Assembly: GCF_013181195.1 (NCBI RefSeq)
Contig: NZ_SMZP01000002.1
Location: 558,001 to 622,000, forward strand
Direction of reading: 5' to 3'
Length of the DNA stretch: 64,000 nt
DNA from: Caulobacter sp. RHG1
Lineage (GTDB): Bacteria > Pseudomonadota > Alphaproteobacteria > Caulobacterales > Caulobacteraceae
The notes under the pieces are model-generated. The model was given only the letters and a program-made list of their open reading frames with translations. It was not told the origin of the DNA and ran no database searches. The first letter of the stretch is position 1. Every line of letters starts with the position of its first letter. Of this stretch, positions 33,487 to 40,772 are shown piece by piece. The translations under genes were made by a program, and so were the position numbers.

Positions 33487-34098
33487 ATGACGCCCAACGA
33501 GTCTAGCCGCCTGGGATCCGTCTGCGTCTACTGCGGATCGTCCAACGACGCCGACCCCAGCTTCCTGACGGACGCCTTCAAGATCGGCGAGAGTTTCGCC
33601 AAGGCCGGGCTGAAGCTGATCTATGGCGGCGGCGGCGTGGGCCTGATGGGCGCCACCGCTCGCGGCGCGCATTCGGCTGGCGGCGCGGTTCAGGGCATCA
33701 TCCCGACCTTCCTGCGCGGCCGCGAGCAGCCGTTCGACGACGTCGAGACGGTGATCGTCGACAACATGCACGAGCGCAAGATGATGATGTACGAGCGCTC
33801 GGACGCCTTCGTCGTCCTGCCCGGCGGCATCGGCACGCTGGAAGAAATCATCGAACTGCTATCTTGGCGCCGTTTAGATCTTCACCAGAAGCCGATTGTG
33901 TTCCATAACCCCGGCGGCTTCTGGGATCCGCTGTTCGCGCTGATCACGCACACCATCGAAGCGCGCCTGACCCCGCCCAGCCTGGCCGACGCGTGGCGCG
34001 CGGTCGAGAAGGCCGAGGACGTCACCCCGGCCCTGCTGGCCTGGGACGAAGAAATCTTCCAGGCAGGCGCTGCAGAACCGCTTCGGCAGTTGACTTAG
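33487..34098 (+). CDS. LOG-family (TIGR00730) nucleotide 5'-monophosphate phosphoribohydrolase
   Basis: A 203-residue protein of the LOG (Lonely Guy) family, which releases the base from nucleoside 5'-monophosphates such as cytokinin ribotides. It has the two signatures: GGGGVGLMGATARGA after KAGLKLIYGGG, and PGGIGTLEEIIELLSW with the catalytic Glu and Arg (HERKMMMYERSDAFVVLPGG contains the active Arg). Bacterial members are often annotated as lysine decarboxylases, wrongly. The ATG at 33487 has GGAG eight bases upstream. It is divergent from the lipoprotein gene. Confidence 0.93.
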   Translation: MTPNESSRLGSVCVYCGSSNDADPSFLTDAFKIGESFAKAGLKLIYGGGGVGLMGATARGAHSAGGAVQGIIPTFLRGREQPFDDVETVIVDNMHERKMMMYERSDAFVVLPGGIGTLEEIIELLSWRRLDLHQKPIVFHNPGGFWDPLFALITHTIEARLTPPSLADAWRAVEKAEDVTPALLAWDEEIFQAGAAEPLRQLT

Positions 34099-34201
34099 TT
34101 TTCAAAAGAAACGAACTATGGGCCGCAAGCTTAGCGGCAGCATGATGCCGCACGCTTATGCGTCGGAGCTCCCATCCGGCGCGGGGATAGGAGACCAAGG
34201 A

Positions 34202-34516
34202 ATGCGTACCGCTCTATTTGCGGGCCTGACGGCCTGCGCCCTGATGGCTGGCCTCGTGACGCCGGCTTTCGCCGCCGACGAAACCGCCTCGCTGAAGCTG
34301 AAGACGCCCGCCACCGCGGCGCAATTCATCCACGACGGCTCGGTCTGGCACTGCAAGGAAGACACCTGCACCACGACCAAGACCCGGGCCCTGCCCGCCG
34401 GCCGCGCGTGCCGCAAGCTGGCCGGCCAGCTGGGCGAACTGACCGCCTTCACCTACCGCGGCGCGGCCCTGGACGAAGCGGCCGTCACCGACTGCAACAC
34501 GGCCGCCAAGCGCTAA
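34202..34516 (+). CDS. Small secreted protein, CC_3452-like
   Basis: A 104-residue exported protein. The signal peptide MRTALFAGLTACALMAGLVTPAFAAD is clear. The mature part has four cysteines in WHCKEDTCTT, ACRKLA and TDCNTA, enough for two disulfides, and the wording TAAQFIHDGSVWHCKEDTC, ALPAGRACRKLAGQLGELTAFTYRG. This matches what I remember as the CC_3452 family of Caulobacteraceae; the function is unknown. The ATG at 34202 has AGGAG and AAGGA sites upstream. A strong terminator follows. It is a stand-alone gene between the LOG and SDR genes. Confidence 0.85.
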   Translation: MRTALFAGLTACALMAGLVTPAFAADETASLKLKTPATAAQFIHDGSVWHCKEDTCTTTKTRALPAGRACRKLAGQLGELTAFTYRGAALDEAAVTDCNTAAKR

Positions 34517-34535
34517 GCTGAGCGCCGAATGCCAG

Positions 34536-34568
34536 AAGGCCTCCGCCGGTGACGGCGGAGGCCTTTTT
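34536..34568 (+). terminator. Intrinsic terminator after the CC_3452-like gene
   Basis: Stem AAGGCCTCCGCC / GGCGGAGGCCTT (12 bp) with a short GGTGAC-type loop, followed by TTT. It ends the plus-strand transcript and also separates it from the convergent SDR gene at 34596. Confidence 0.88.
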
Positions 34569-34595
34569 CGTGGGCAAGCGCCCAGCGCGTGAAGC

Positions 34596-35348
34596 CTAGT
34601 GACTTCCGTTCAGCGCCTTGAAGACAGCCTCGTAACCGTTCACCTCGGCGAAGCGCAGCGGCTTGACGCGCTCGACCAGGATTTCCCCGCGCGGGGTTTC
34701 CTGGCGCTCAATCAGGCCCATGACCTCGGCCGTGTAGTCGGCCAGAGGCATCGAGTTGGGGTTCTCGGCATGGCCGGGCATCAGGTCGGTGGCGACGGCC
34801 GGCGGGGCCAGCTCCAGAACCTCGACCGAAGTTCCCGCCAACTGATGGCGCAGGGATTGGCTCCAAGAATGGATCGCCGCCTTGGTGGCGTTATAGGTCG
34901 GCGTGGCTGCCAGCGGAATGAAGGCCAGCCCCGAGGAGACGGTCACGATGGTCGCGGCGGGCTGAGCGCGCAGATGCGGCAACAGGGCGGCCGTCAGACG
35001 AATCGGGCCCAGCAGGTTGGTAGCGATGGTCGTTTCGACCGTATCCAGGTCGAAGGCGTCCGCCAGCAGATCCTCGGCGAGCATGACCCCGGCGTTGTTG
35101 ACGACGACGTTCAGGGCGGGATGGTCCGCGGTCACCTTGGCCGCGAAGGCGCGAATGGCGGCCGCATCGGTGATGTCCAGGGTCGCGAAGGCCATGCCGG
35201 GATTGGCCGCGCAGGTTTCTTCGAGGGCGGCGGCGCGGCGGCCTGTGATGACGACGTGGTTGCCGCGGGCATGCAGGGCTTCGGCCAGCGCCCGACCGAT
35301 CCCGGAGCCGCCGCCGGTGATCAGGATGGTGTTTCCAGTGATGTTCAT
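34596..35348 (-). CDS. Short-chain dehydrogenase/reductase (DltE-like)
   Basis: A 250-residue classical SDR. Motifs: NAD(P)-binding TGGGSGIGRALAEAL at 12-26, LDITD, NVVVNNAGVM, and the Ser/Tyr/Lys triad in IVTVSSGLAFIPLAATPTYNATKAAIHSW (two adjoining blocks). The Arg in TGRR after the second strand suggests NADP preference. The substrate is unknown. It is divergent from an HxlR-family regulator gene 105 bp away; that arrangement, common in proteobacteria, suggests that the regulator controls this gene through the repeats at 35399-35451. Confidence 0.92.
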   Translation of the reverse strand: MNITGNTILITGGGSGIGRALAEALHARGNHVVITGRRAAALEETCAANPGMAFATLDITDAAAIRAFAAKVTADHPALNVVVNNAGVMLAEDLLADAFDLDTVETTIATNLLGPIRLTAALLPHLRAQPAATIVTVSSGLAFIPLAATPTYNATKAAIHSWSQSLRHQLAGTSVEVLELAPPAVATDLMPGHAENPNSMPLADYTAEVMGLIERQETPRGEILVERVKPLRFAEVNGYEAVFKALNGSH

Positions 35349-35398
35349 GCGGGGTCTCGCTTGCAGGAAATGTTCGACCTGGACGAGTTAGGGTCATG

Positions 35399-35451
35399 AC
35401 TTTCGAATGGAAAGTAGGCACCAGAACCATCCATACGCACCGAATGGAAAG
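35399..35451. promoter_or_regulatory. Repeated CGAATGGAAAG boxes, candidate HxlR operator
   Basis: The 11-mer CGAATGGAAAG occurs twice in direct orientation, at 35404-35414 and 35441-35451 (37 bp apart). The first copy is part of an inverted repeat ACTTTC-GAATG-GAAAGT (35399-35415). They lie in the shared promoter region of the SDR and HxlR genes; the second copy overlaps the HxlR ribosome-binding site. Confidence 0.5.
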
Positions 35452-35453
35452 AA

Positions 35454-35870
35454 ATGGACATGACTGGAGATGTCGTCGCCAAGATCGCGGATCCCGACAC
35501 GGGATTGACCGCCGATCCGCGCGTTGAGGCGCTGGTCCAGGACGTCATCGGGCGCGTCGCCGACAAATGGACGATGCTGGTGCTCGAGGTTCTGGCCGAG
35601 CACGGCGAGCTGCGCTTTACCCGTGTAGGCGAACTGGTCAACGGCATCAGCCAGAAGATGCTGACCCAAACGCTGCGTTACATGGAGCGTGACGGCCTGG
35701 CGATCCGCACCGTCCACCCCGTGATCCCGCCCAAGGTCGAATACCGTTTGACCGACCTGGGGCTCACCCTCGCGGAGGCCTTCTGCCCGGTCTGGCACTG
35801 GGCAGAACGCAATCTCGACCAGATAGAGGCCGCCCGCGAAGCCTTCGATGAACGCGCGGCCCGCCCCTGA
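35454..35870 (+). CDS. HxlR-family winged helix-turn-helix transcriptional regulator
   Basis: A 138-residue regulator. The HxlR domain shows VIGRVADKWTMLVLEVLAEHGELRFTRVGELV (two adjoining blocks), ISQKMLTQTLRYMERDGLAIRTVHPVIPPKVEYRLTDLG, the recognition helix and wing of the family, and a C-terminal dimerisation helix. There is no cysteine near the N-terminus, so it is not a YodB-type redox sensor. It is divergent from the SDR gene and probably represses it; the paired CGAATGGAAAG boxes are the likely targets. Confidence 0.92.
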   Translation: MDMTGDVVAKIADPDTGLTADPRVEALVQDVIGRVADKWTMLVLEVLAEHGELRFTRVGELVNGISQKMLTQTLRYMERDGLAIRTVHPVIPPKVEYRLTDLGLTLAEAFCPVWHWAERNLDQIEAAREAFDERAARP

Positions 35871-35933
35871 GACCCAATATTATCGATTGACAGAAAGTTT
35901 TTTAGAATTGAACGTGACGCCATGGAGGATGCC

Positions 35934-36539
35934 ATGGCCACGGTTCTGCATCTGAAGCCGCTCTACAGCGCCCCGGCCAAACCCCCGCCGGAAAGCGCCG
36001 CCCAACGCCGCGTCCGCATCGGCAGCCGCGTGGCGGCCTGGCTCTTCGCCGGCCTGCTGGCCCTCTCCGGGCTGCTCCTCGCGACCGCTATCGCGACGAT
36101 GCTGGTCTACAAGGGCGAGCTGGTCCGGATCGGTCCCGACAACTGCTACATCGGCGAAGGCCCGCCCAATTCGGTGGCGTTCGGCTCCCTGCCCTTGCCT
36201 CACCGCCTGGTCTATGTGGCTGTCGGCATCGTGCGGGCCACGCCGATTCTGATGATCTTCTGGAGCTTGCGCGCCCTGTTCAGCGGCTACGCCCGGGGCG
36301 AGGTGTTCTCGGCCCAGGCCGCCCGCCGGTTCGGGCGCGTCGGGGCCTGGCTGTGCGCCTACGCCGTCTCGCCGCTCGCCTGCCATCTCGTTCTGTCGGC
36401 CACGGGCTATGAGATCGACAAGAACTGGGCGCACATGGCCAGCGTGCAGGCCTTCATCCTGGGCCTCCTGGTCTTCGTGGTCGGTCAGGTCATGCAGATC
36501 GGCAGTGAGATCGAAGCGGACCGGGAGGCCTTCGTCTGA
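35934..36539 (+). CDS. DUF2975 family membrane protein
   Basis: A 201-residue integral membrane protein with four predicted transmembrane helices: around residues 34-56 (AAWLFAGLLALSGLLLATAI), 100-118 (LVYVAVGIVRATPILMIFW), 140-158 and 172-190 (FILGLLVFVVGQVMQIG). The C-terminal half FSGYARGEVFSAQAARRFGRVGAWL and the closing QVMQIGSEIEADREAFV are typical of DUF2975. The function is unknown. The ATG at 35934 is chosen because GGAGG stands five bases before it; the ATG at 35922 has nothing. Its stop overlaps the next start (TGATG), coupling it to the HTH gene, a partnership seen across bacteria. The 40 bp before it are unusually AT-rich, probably the promoter. Confidence 0.9.
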   Translation: MATVLHLKPLYSAPAKPPPESAAQRRVRIGSRVAAWLFAGLLALSGLLLATAIATMLVYKGELVRIGPDNCYIGEGPPNSVAFGSLPLPHRLVYVAVGIVRATPILMIFWSLRALFSGYARGEVFSAQAARRFGRVGAWLCAYAVSPLACHLVLSATGYEIDKNWAHMASVQAFILGLLVFVVGQVMQIGSEIEADREAFV

Positions 36540-36787
36540 TGCCCATCATCCTGCGCCTCGATGTCATGCTGGCCCGGCGCAAGGTGCGCTCCAACGTGCT
36601 GGCCCGCGCGATCGGCATCACCGACGCCAACCTCTCCCTGCTGAAGTCCGGCAAGGTCAAGGGCCTCAAGCTGGAGACCCTCGAGGCCATCTGCAACTTC
36701 CTGGACTGCCAGCCGGGCGACATCCTCGAATACCACCCCGAACAGCCGCCCGACATCGTGGGCGAAGACCTCAAACGCGCCGGCTGA
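36539..36787 (+). CDS. YozG-like Cro/CI-family helix-turn-helix regulator
   Basis: An 82-residue DNA-binding protein with one HTH_26-type domain: LDVMLARRKVRSNVLARAIGI, TDANLSLLKSGKVKGLKLETLEAIC (two adjoining blocks), NFLDCQPGDILEYHPEQ. This is the standard partner of DUF2975 proteins, and the two probably form a regulatory unit in which the membrane protein influences the regulator. The start overlaps the DUF2975 stop by one base. Confidence 0.93.
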   Translation: MPIILRLDVMLARRKVRSNVLARAIGITDANLSLLKSGKVKGLKLETLEAICNFLDCQPGDILEYHPEQPPDIVGEDLKRAG

Positions 36788-36818
36788 CGGCGCGCGCCCC
36801 TCTTTCTTGGAGACCCCC

Positions 36819-37673
36819 ATGAAACTTTCGACGCCCGTTCGGGCGATTGCGGCCGGCTGCCTGTCGTTCTCGGCTTTCGCCGCCCAGGCCCAGACCTCGA
36901 TCGCTGAGGTCGAGCCCGGCAAGATCGCCTACGAGACCTGCGGGACCGGCGACAGGGCTATCGTCCTGCTACACGACGGCATCCTGCATGCAGCCGCCTA
37001 CGACGCTGTCTGGCCCAGGCTGTGCCGAGACTTCAAGGTCGTGCGCTACGATCGGCGGGGCTATGGCCGAACGCCGGCCGCGACGGCGCCGTTCGCGTCG
37101 GTCGACGACCTGACCACAGTGATGAAGGCGGCGGGGATCGAGCACGCCACGCTGGTCGGCTCCTCAGCCGGCGGCGGCATCGCCATCGACTTCGCCCTCG
37201 CCCACCCTCAAGCCGTCGACGGCCTGGTCCTGGCCGGTCCCTGGGTCAGCGGCTTCAAGCCTTCGGCGGGCTTCATCGCCCGCTCGCTGAAACTGATCGC
37301 CCTGCTGAAGACCGGGAATCTGGAAGGCGCGGTGAAGGACCCGTACATTCTGAGCCCCTCGGCCGACGCCGAACGCGCCAAGGTCGTCGCCTTGCTGAAG
37401 GCCAATCCGCAGAACCTGAGCGGCGCAGGGCGCAACCTGGAACGCCCCGGCCCGGACGCAAGGCCGCGCCTGAGCGAAATCCGGGCGCCGACCCTGGTGC
37501 TGGTCGGTGAAGTCGACATTCAGGACGTGTTCGATCAGGCCAAGGCCGTCGCCGAGACGATCCCCCACGCGACGCTGGAGACCGTGCCGGCGACAGGACA
37601 CTTCATGTACCTCGAAAAGCCGGAGGACTTCGCCGAGCGCGTGGCCGGCTTCGTGGACCAGGAGGCGCCCTGA
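36819..37673 (+). CDS. Alpha/beta hydrolase, exported
   Basis: A 284-residue alpha/beta hydrolase with a signal peptide (RAIAAGCLSFSAFAAQAQ). Catalytic triad: nucleophile Ser in GSSAGGGIAI (GxSxG elbow), Asp in LVLVGEVDIQDVF and His in PATGHFMYLEKPEDF. RYDRRGYGRTP precedes the elbow, and the oxyanion region reads VLLHDG rather than HG. The substrate is unknown. The ATG at 36819 has GGAG ten bases upstream. It is 31 bp after the HTH gene in the same direction and may be the third gene of that transcript. Confidence 0.9.
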   Translation: MKLSTPVRAIAAGCLSFSAFAAQAQTSIAEVEPGKIAYETCGTGDRAIVLLHDGILHAAAYDAVWPRLCRDFKVVRYDRRGYGRTPAATAPFASVDDLTTVMKAAGIEHATLVGSSAGGGIAIDFALAHPQAVDGLVLAGPWVSGFKPSAGFIARSLKLIALLKTGNLEGAVKDPYILSPSADAERAKVVALLKANPQNLSGAGRNLERPGPDARPRLSEIRAPTLVLVGEVDIQDVFDQAKAVAETIPHATLETVPATGHFMYLEKPEDFAERVAGFVDQEAP

Positions 37674-37685
37674 CCGCCGCCGCCC

Positions 37686-37799
37686 TTACTTGAACCAGCG
37701 ACGCCAGAATGGCCGCCGACGCTCCGGTCGGTCGCCGACCAGGATGCCGCCCATCAGGGCGAACGAGATCATGGCGTGGTTCATCTTCGATACGTTCAT
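37686..37799 (-). CDS. Possible small membrane protein of 37 residues
   Basis: A short frame starting ATG at 37799 with GGGAG about nine bases upstream. The protein has a weak hydrophobic stretch (AMISFALMGGILV) and a very basic, aromatic tail (RPERRRPFWRRWFK). No homologue is known to me. It converges with the alpha/beta hydrolase gene (12 bp between the stops). The AT-rich palindrome-containing region on its upstream side could be its promoter. The call rests on layout and ribosome-binding site only. Confidence 0.35.
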   Translation of the reverse strand: MNVSKMNHAMISFALMGGILVGDRPERRRPFWRRWFK

Positions 37800-38093
37800 G
37801 GCGGCGTCTCCCAGGTGAGCCGTTAGGACCAGGAGACGCGCGCGGCTTACAGGGGCTCTCCCCCTCCTAGTCGTCAGCGCGTCAGACTTGAAAATGCGCG
37901 CCTTGCTCGGCTCCGCAAGCAATAATTATCCGTATAAGGATGATATCAGCGTGCGGACGATCCGATTTCAAGCCCTTGAAATCACGCGATTCAACAATCC
38001 GTACACGATGCAAATTCTGCAATCTCGCGCACAGCAAGGCTTTGCGCGCCATCATCGGCCCGCGCGCCCTTTGAAAGCCTCTCCCGCAAGCAA
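37800..38093. other. Gene-free, partly AT-rich region with a perfect palindrome
   Basis: No credible reading frame was found. The stretch 37915-38020 is AT-rich for this genome. It holds the perfect 8-bp inverted repeat GATTTCAA-GCCC-TTGAAATC (37964-37983). The region would serve as promoter for the small minus-strand frame at 37686-37799, or may hold an unannotated RNA. Confidence 0.45.
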
Positions 38094-38126
38094 AAGCCGC
38101 CCGCGTCAGCGTGACGCGGGCGGCTT
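38094..38126 (-). terminator. Hairpin terminator of the acyl-CoA dehydrogenase pair
   Basis: A perfect 15-bp stem AAGCCGCCCGCGTCA / TGACGCGGGCGGCTT with a 3-nt loop; on the minus strand it is followed by TTGCTT. It stands 32 bp after the stop of the last dehydrogenase gene. Confidence 0.8.
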
Positions 38127-38158
38127 CGGCGTTTCAGGCCGTCGGTCCGTAGGCGGCG

Positions 38159-39298
38159 TCAGGCCGCCGCGTCGAACGACAGGGATTCGTAGCGCTTCAG
38201 GTGATGATCGACCGAGCCGAACAGGCCCTCGATCAGGCTGGCGCGCTTGAAGTAGTGGCCGATGGCCAGCTCGTCGGTCATGCCCATGCCGCCGTGGATC
38301 TGGATGGCGTTCTGACCCACGAACTTGCAGGCGCGGCCCACACGCACCTTCATGGCCGAGACGGCCTTGGCGCGCTCGGCGTCGCTCTCGTCGAGCTTGA
38401 TGGTGGCCATGTAGGTCATCGACACCGACTGCTCGAGCTCGATGAACATGTCGACCATCCGGTGCTGTAGCACCTGGAAGTTGGCGATCGAAGTGCCGAA
38501 CTGCTTGCGCTGCTTGGCGTAGTCCAGCGTGCCTTCGTGCAGCTTGCGAAGCACGCCCACGGCTTCGGCGCCGACGGCGGCGGTGGCCTCGTCGATCACC
38601 TTGTTGACCAGCGGCAGGCCGTCCTCGGCGATCAGGGCGTCGGCGGGCAGCGAGACATTCTCGAAATAGACTTCCGAGGCGCGGCTGCCGTCCACGGTCG
38701 GATAGTCGCGGGTGACGATGCCCGGCAGGCTTTTATCGACCAGGAACACCGAGACGCCGCCGGCGTCGCGCTGAGCGCCGCCGGTGCGGGCGGTGACCAC
38801 CAGATGCGTGGCGAACGGCGCGCCTACGACCACGGCCTTGTGGCCGTTCAGCGTCCAGCCCGCCCCGTCCTTCTTGGCTGTGGTCTTCAGGTCCTGCCAG
38901 GTGTAGCGGGCCTGAGGCTCGGCATAGGCGAAGGCGATGGTGGTCGCGCCGCCGACGATGCCCTCGATGACCGAGGCCGCGCCCGCATAACCCGAGTGCT
39001 TCATGAAGCCGCCGCCGATCACCACCGTGCCCAGGTAAGGCTCGATGACCAGCGCCTTACCGAACTCTTCCATGATGATCATGTTGTCGATGGCGCCGCC
39101 GCCCAGGCCGCCCAGCTCTTCACTGAACGAGGCGCCCAGGATGCCCAGCTCTTCCGCGAAGGCCTTCCAGTAGTCGGCGCGCCAGCCGGCGTCAGAGCTG
39201 ACGATCTTGCGGCGGGTCTCGAAGTCGTACTTGTCCTGCAGGAAGCTCGCGACCGTGTCGCGGACCATCGACTGCTCTTCGGTGAAGTTGAAATCCAT
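38159..39298 (-). CDS. Acyl-CoA dehydrogenase family protein, second subunit
   Basis: A 379-residue acyl-CoA dehydrogenase-fold protein. It begins MDFNFTEEQSMVRDTVASFL, has GGLGGGAIDNMIIMEEFGKALV, the FAD-binding DYAKQRKQFGTSIANFQ and the C-terminal IQIHGGMGMTDELAIGHYFKR. The middle domain is less conserved than in its partner and lacks the usual ALTEPxAGSD substrate loop (AYAEPQARYTWQ instead). It lies 109 bp downstream of another acyl-CoA dehydrogenase gene; such unequal pairs form alpha2beta2 enzymes acting on bulky acyl-CoA, for example steroid side chains or pimeloyl-CoA. The true substrate is unknown. ATG at 39298 fits the family start. Confidence 0.9.
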   Translation of the reverse strand: MDFNFTEEQSMVRDTVASFLQDKYDFETRRKIVSSDAGWRADYWKAFAEELGILGASFSEELGGLGGGAIDNMIIMEEFGKALVIEPYLGTVVIGGGFMKHSGYAGAASVIEGIVGGATTIAFAYAEPQARYTWQDLKTTAKKDGAGWTLNGHKAVVVGAPFATHLVVTARTGGAQRDAGGVSVFLVDKSLPGIVTRDYPTVDGSRASEVYFENVSLPADALIAEDGLPLVNKVIDEATAAVGAEAVGVLRKLHEGTLDYAKQRKQFGTSIANFQVLQHRMVDMFIELEQSVSMTYMATIKLDESDAERAKAVSAMKVRVGRACKFVGQNAIQIHGGMGMTDELAIGHYFKRASLIEGLFGSVDHHLKRYESLSFDAAA

Positions 39299-39407
39299 CC
39301 CTGATCCCTTTGTTCTCTTAAACCCCGAGGCACATATAGCGGCCTTCCAAGGACGTGTCCGACGAAGGCGCGCCCCTCCCCGCAAGGAAGGGCGCTAGCG
39401 TTTCAGC

Positions 39408-40622
39408 TCAGAGCCCCAGCACCATCTTGGCGATGATGTTGCGCTGGATCTCGTTGGAGCCGCCGTAGATCGACGTCTTGCGGACGTTGAAATAGGTCGG
39501 CGCGGCGCGATGGGCGAAGTCGGGGCCGATCGGGTGGGCGTTGTCGCCGTCCTTCGGGAAGCCACGGAAGTACGGCGCGTCGTAGTGGCCGGCCGCCTCT
39601 AGCACCAGTTCGGTGATCCGCTGCTGGATCTCGGTGCCCTTGATCTTCAGCAGGCTCGATTCCGGACCGGGGCCCTTGCCGGCCGCTTCACCGGCCAGGG
39701 TGCGCAGCTCGGTATATTCCAGCGCCGTCAGGTCGATCTCCAGTTCGGCGACCTTGCGCTTGAACATCGGGTCCTTGATCAGCGCCTGCCCGTCGTCGCT
39801 GAGTTCGGCCGAGGCGATCTGGCGGATACGCTCGATGCCGCGCTTGGAGCGCGCGACGCCGGCGATGCCGCTGCGCTCGTGGGCCAGCAGGAACTTGGCG
39901 CAGGTCCAGCCCTTGTTCTCGTCGAAGATGCGGTTCTCGACCGGCACCTTGACGTTCTCGAGCCAGACCTCGTTGACCTCGTGCTCGCCGCCCAGGGTGA
40001 TGATCGGACGGACGGTGACGCCCGGCGACTTCATGTCGATCAGCAGGAACGAGATGCCTTCCTGGATCTTGGCGGTCGGGTCGGTGCGGACAAGGCAGAA
40101 GATCCAGTCACCGTGCTGGGCCAGGGTGGTCCAGGTCTTCTGGCCGTTGACCAGGTAATATTCCTTGCCGTCATCGCCGGTGAAGCGCTCGGCCTTGGTC
40201 TTCAGGCTGGCCAGGTCCGAGCCGGCGCCCGGTTCCGAATAGCCCTGCGACCACCAGATGTCGCCCGACAGGGTCGGCGGCAGGAAGCGCTCTTTCTGCT
40301 CCGGCGTGCCGAAGGTGTAGATCACTGGGCCGACCATGTTGATGCCGAATGGCAGGATCGGCACGCAGTCAGCGCGGGCGGTTTCTTCCGACCAGATGTA
40401 GCGCTGCACCGAGGTCCAGCCCGGACCGCCGTACTTTTCCGGCCAGGCCGGGGCGACCCAGCCCTTGTTGGCGAGGGTGCGATGCCAGGAGAGGAAGTCC
40501 TCCTTGGCCATCTCCTCGCCTTCTTCCTGCTTGTCTCGCAGGCCCGCCGGATAGTGCTCGGCGATGAAGGCGCGGACCTCGTCGCGGAAAGCGACGTCCT
40601 CGGGCGAGAAGTCCAGATTCAT
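39408..40622 (-). CDS. Acyl-CoA dehydrogenase family protein, first subunit
   Basis: A 404-residue flavoprotein dehydrogenase. It starts MNLDFSPEDVAFRDEVRAFI, with WPEKYGGPGW, the substrate-binding loop GYSEPGAGSDLASLKTKAE, the NGQKTWTT segment, and the C-terminal RKTSIYGGSNEIQRNIIAKMVLGL, where the adenine of FAD is bound. A typical catalytic Glu position is not obvious, as in the heteromeric family. Its gene precedes the second subunit gene on the minus strand. A near-perfect TTGACGCTAACGTCA-type palindrome lies 90 bp upstream and may be the operator of a lipid or amino-acid catabolism regulator. Confidence 0.92.
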   Translation of the reverse strand: MNLDFSPEDVAFRDEVRAFIAEHYPAGLRDKQEEGEEMAKEDFLSWHRTLANKGWVAPAWPEKYGGPGWTSVQRYIWSEETARADCVPILPFGINMVGPVIYTFGTPEQKERFLPPTLSGDIWWSQGYSEPGAGSDLASLKTKAERFTGDDGKEYYLVNGQKTWTTLAQHGDWIFCLVRTDPTAKIQEGISFLLIDMKSPGVTVRPIITLGGEHEVNEVWLENVKVPVENRIFDENKGWTCAKFLLAHERSGIAGVARSKRGIERIRQIASAELSDDGQALIKDPMFKRKVAELEIDLTALEYTELRTLAGEAAGKGPGPESSLLKIKGTEIQQRITELVLEAAGHYDAPYFRGFPKDGDNAHPIGPDFAHRAAPTYFNVRKTSIYGGSNEIQRNIIAKMVLGL

Positions 40623-40710
40623 GGCGGGCTCCCGTTCAATCGGCCCCTCTTCAGGAGGCCGTTATGGCGTTTCGGGAGTCACGTTATCGGTCGAACGAGC
40701 GTTTGGAAAG

Positions 40711-40726
40711 ATGACGTTAGCGTCAA
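40711..40726 (-). promoter_or_regulatory. Candidate operator upstream of the acyl-CoA dehydrogenase operon
   Basis: On the minus strand TTGACGCTAACGTCAT: a 5-bp inverted repeat TGACG / CGTCA around TTAG (40712-40725). It resembles the palindromes reported for MerR-type LiuR and related regulators of branched-chain amino acid and fatty acid breakdown in proteobacteria. The site is 89 bp upstream of the start at 40622. Confidence 0.45.
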
Positions 40727-40772
40727 CGGAAGCGAACATGATCCGCGTTCAGTTGAGCTTGCCCGTCAGACC

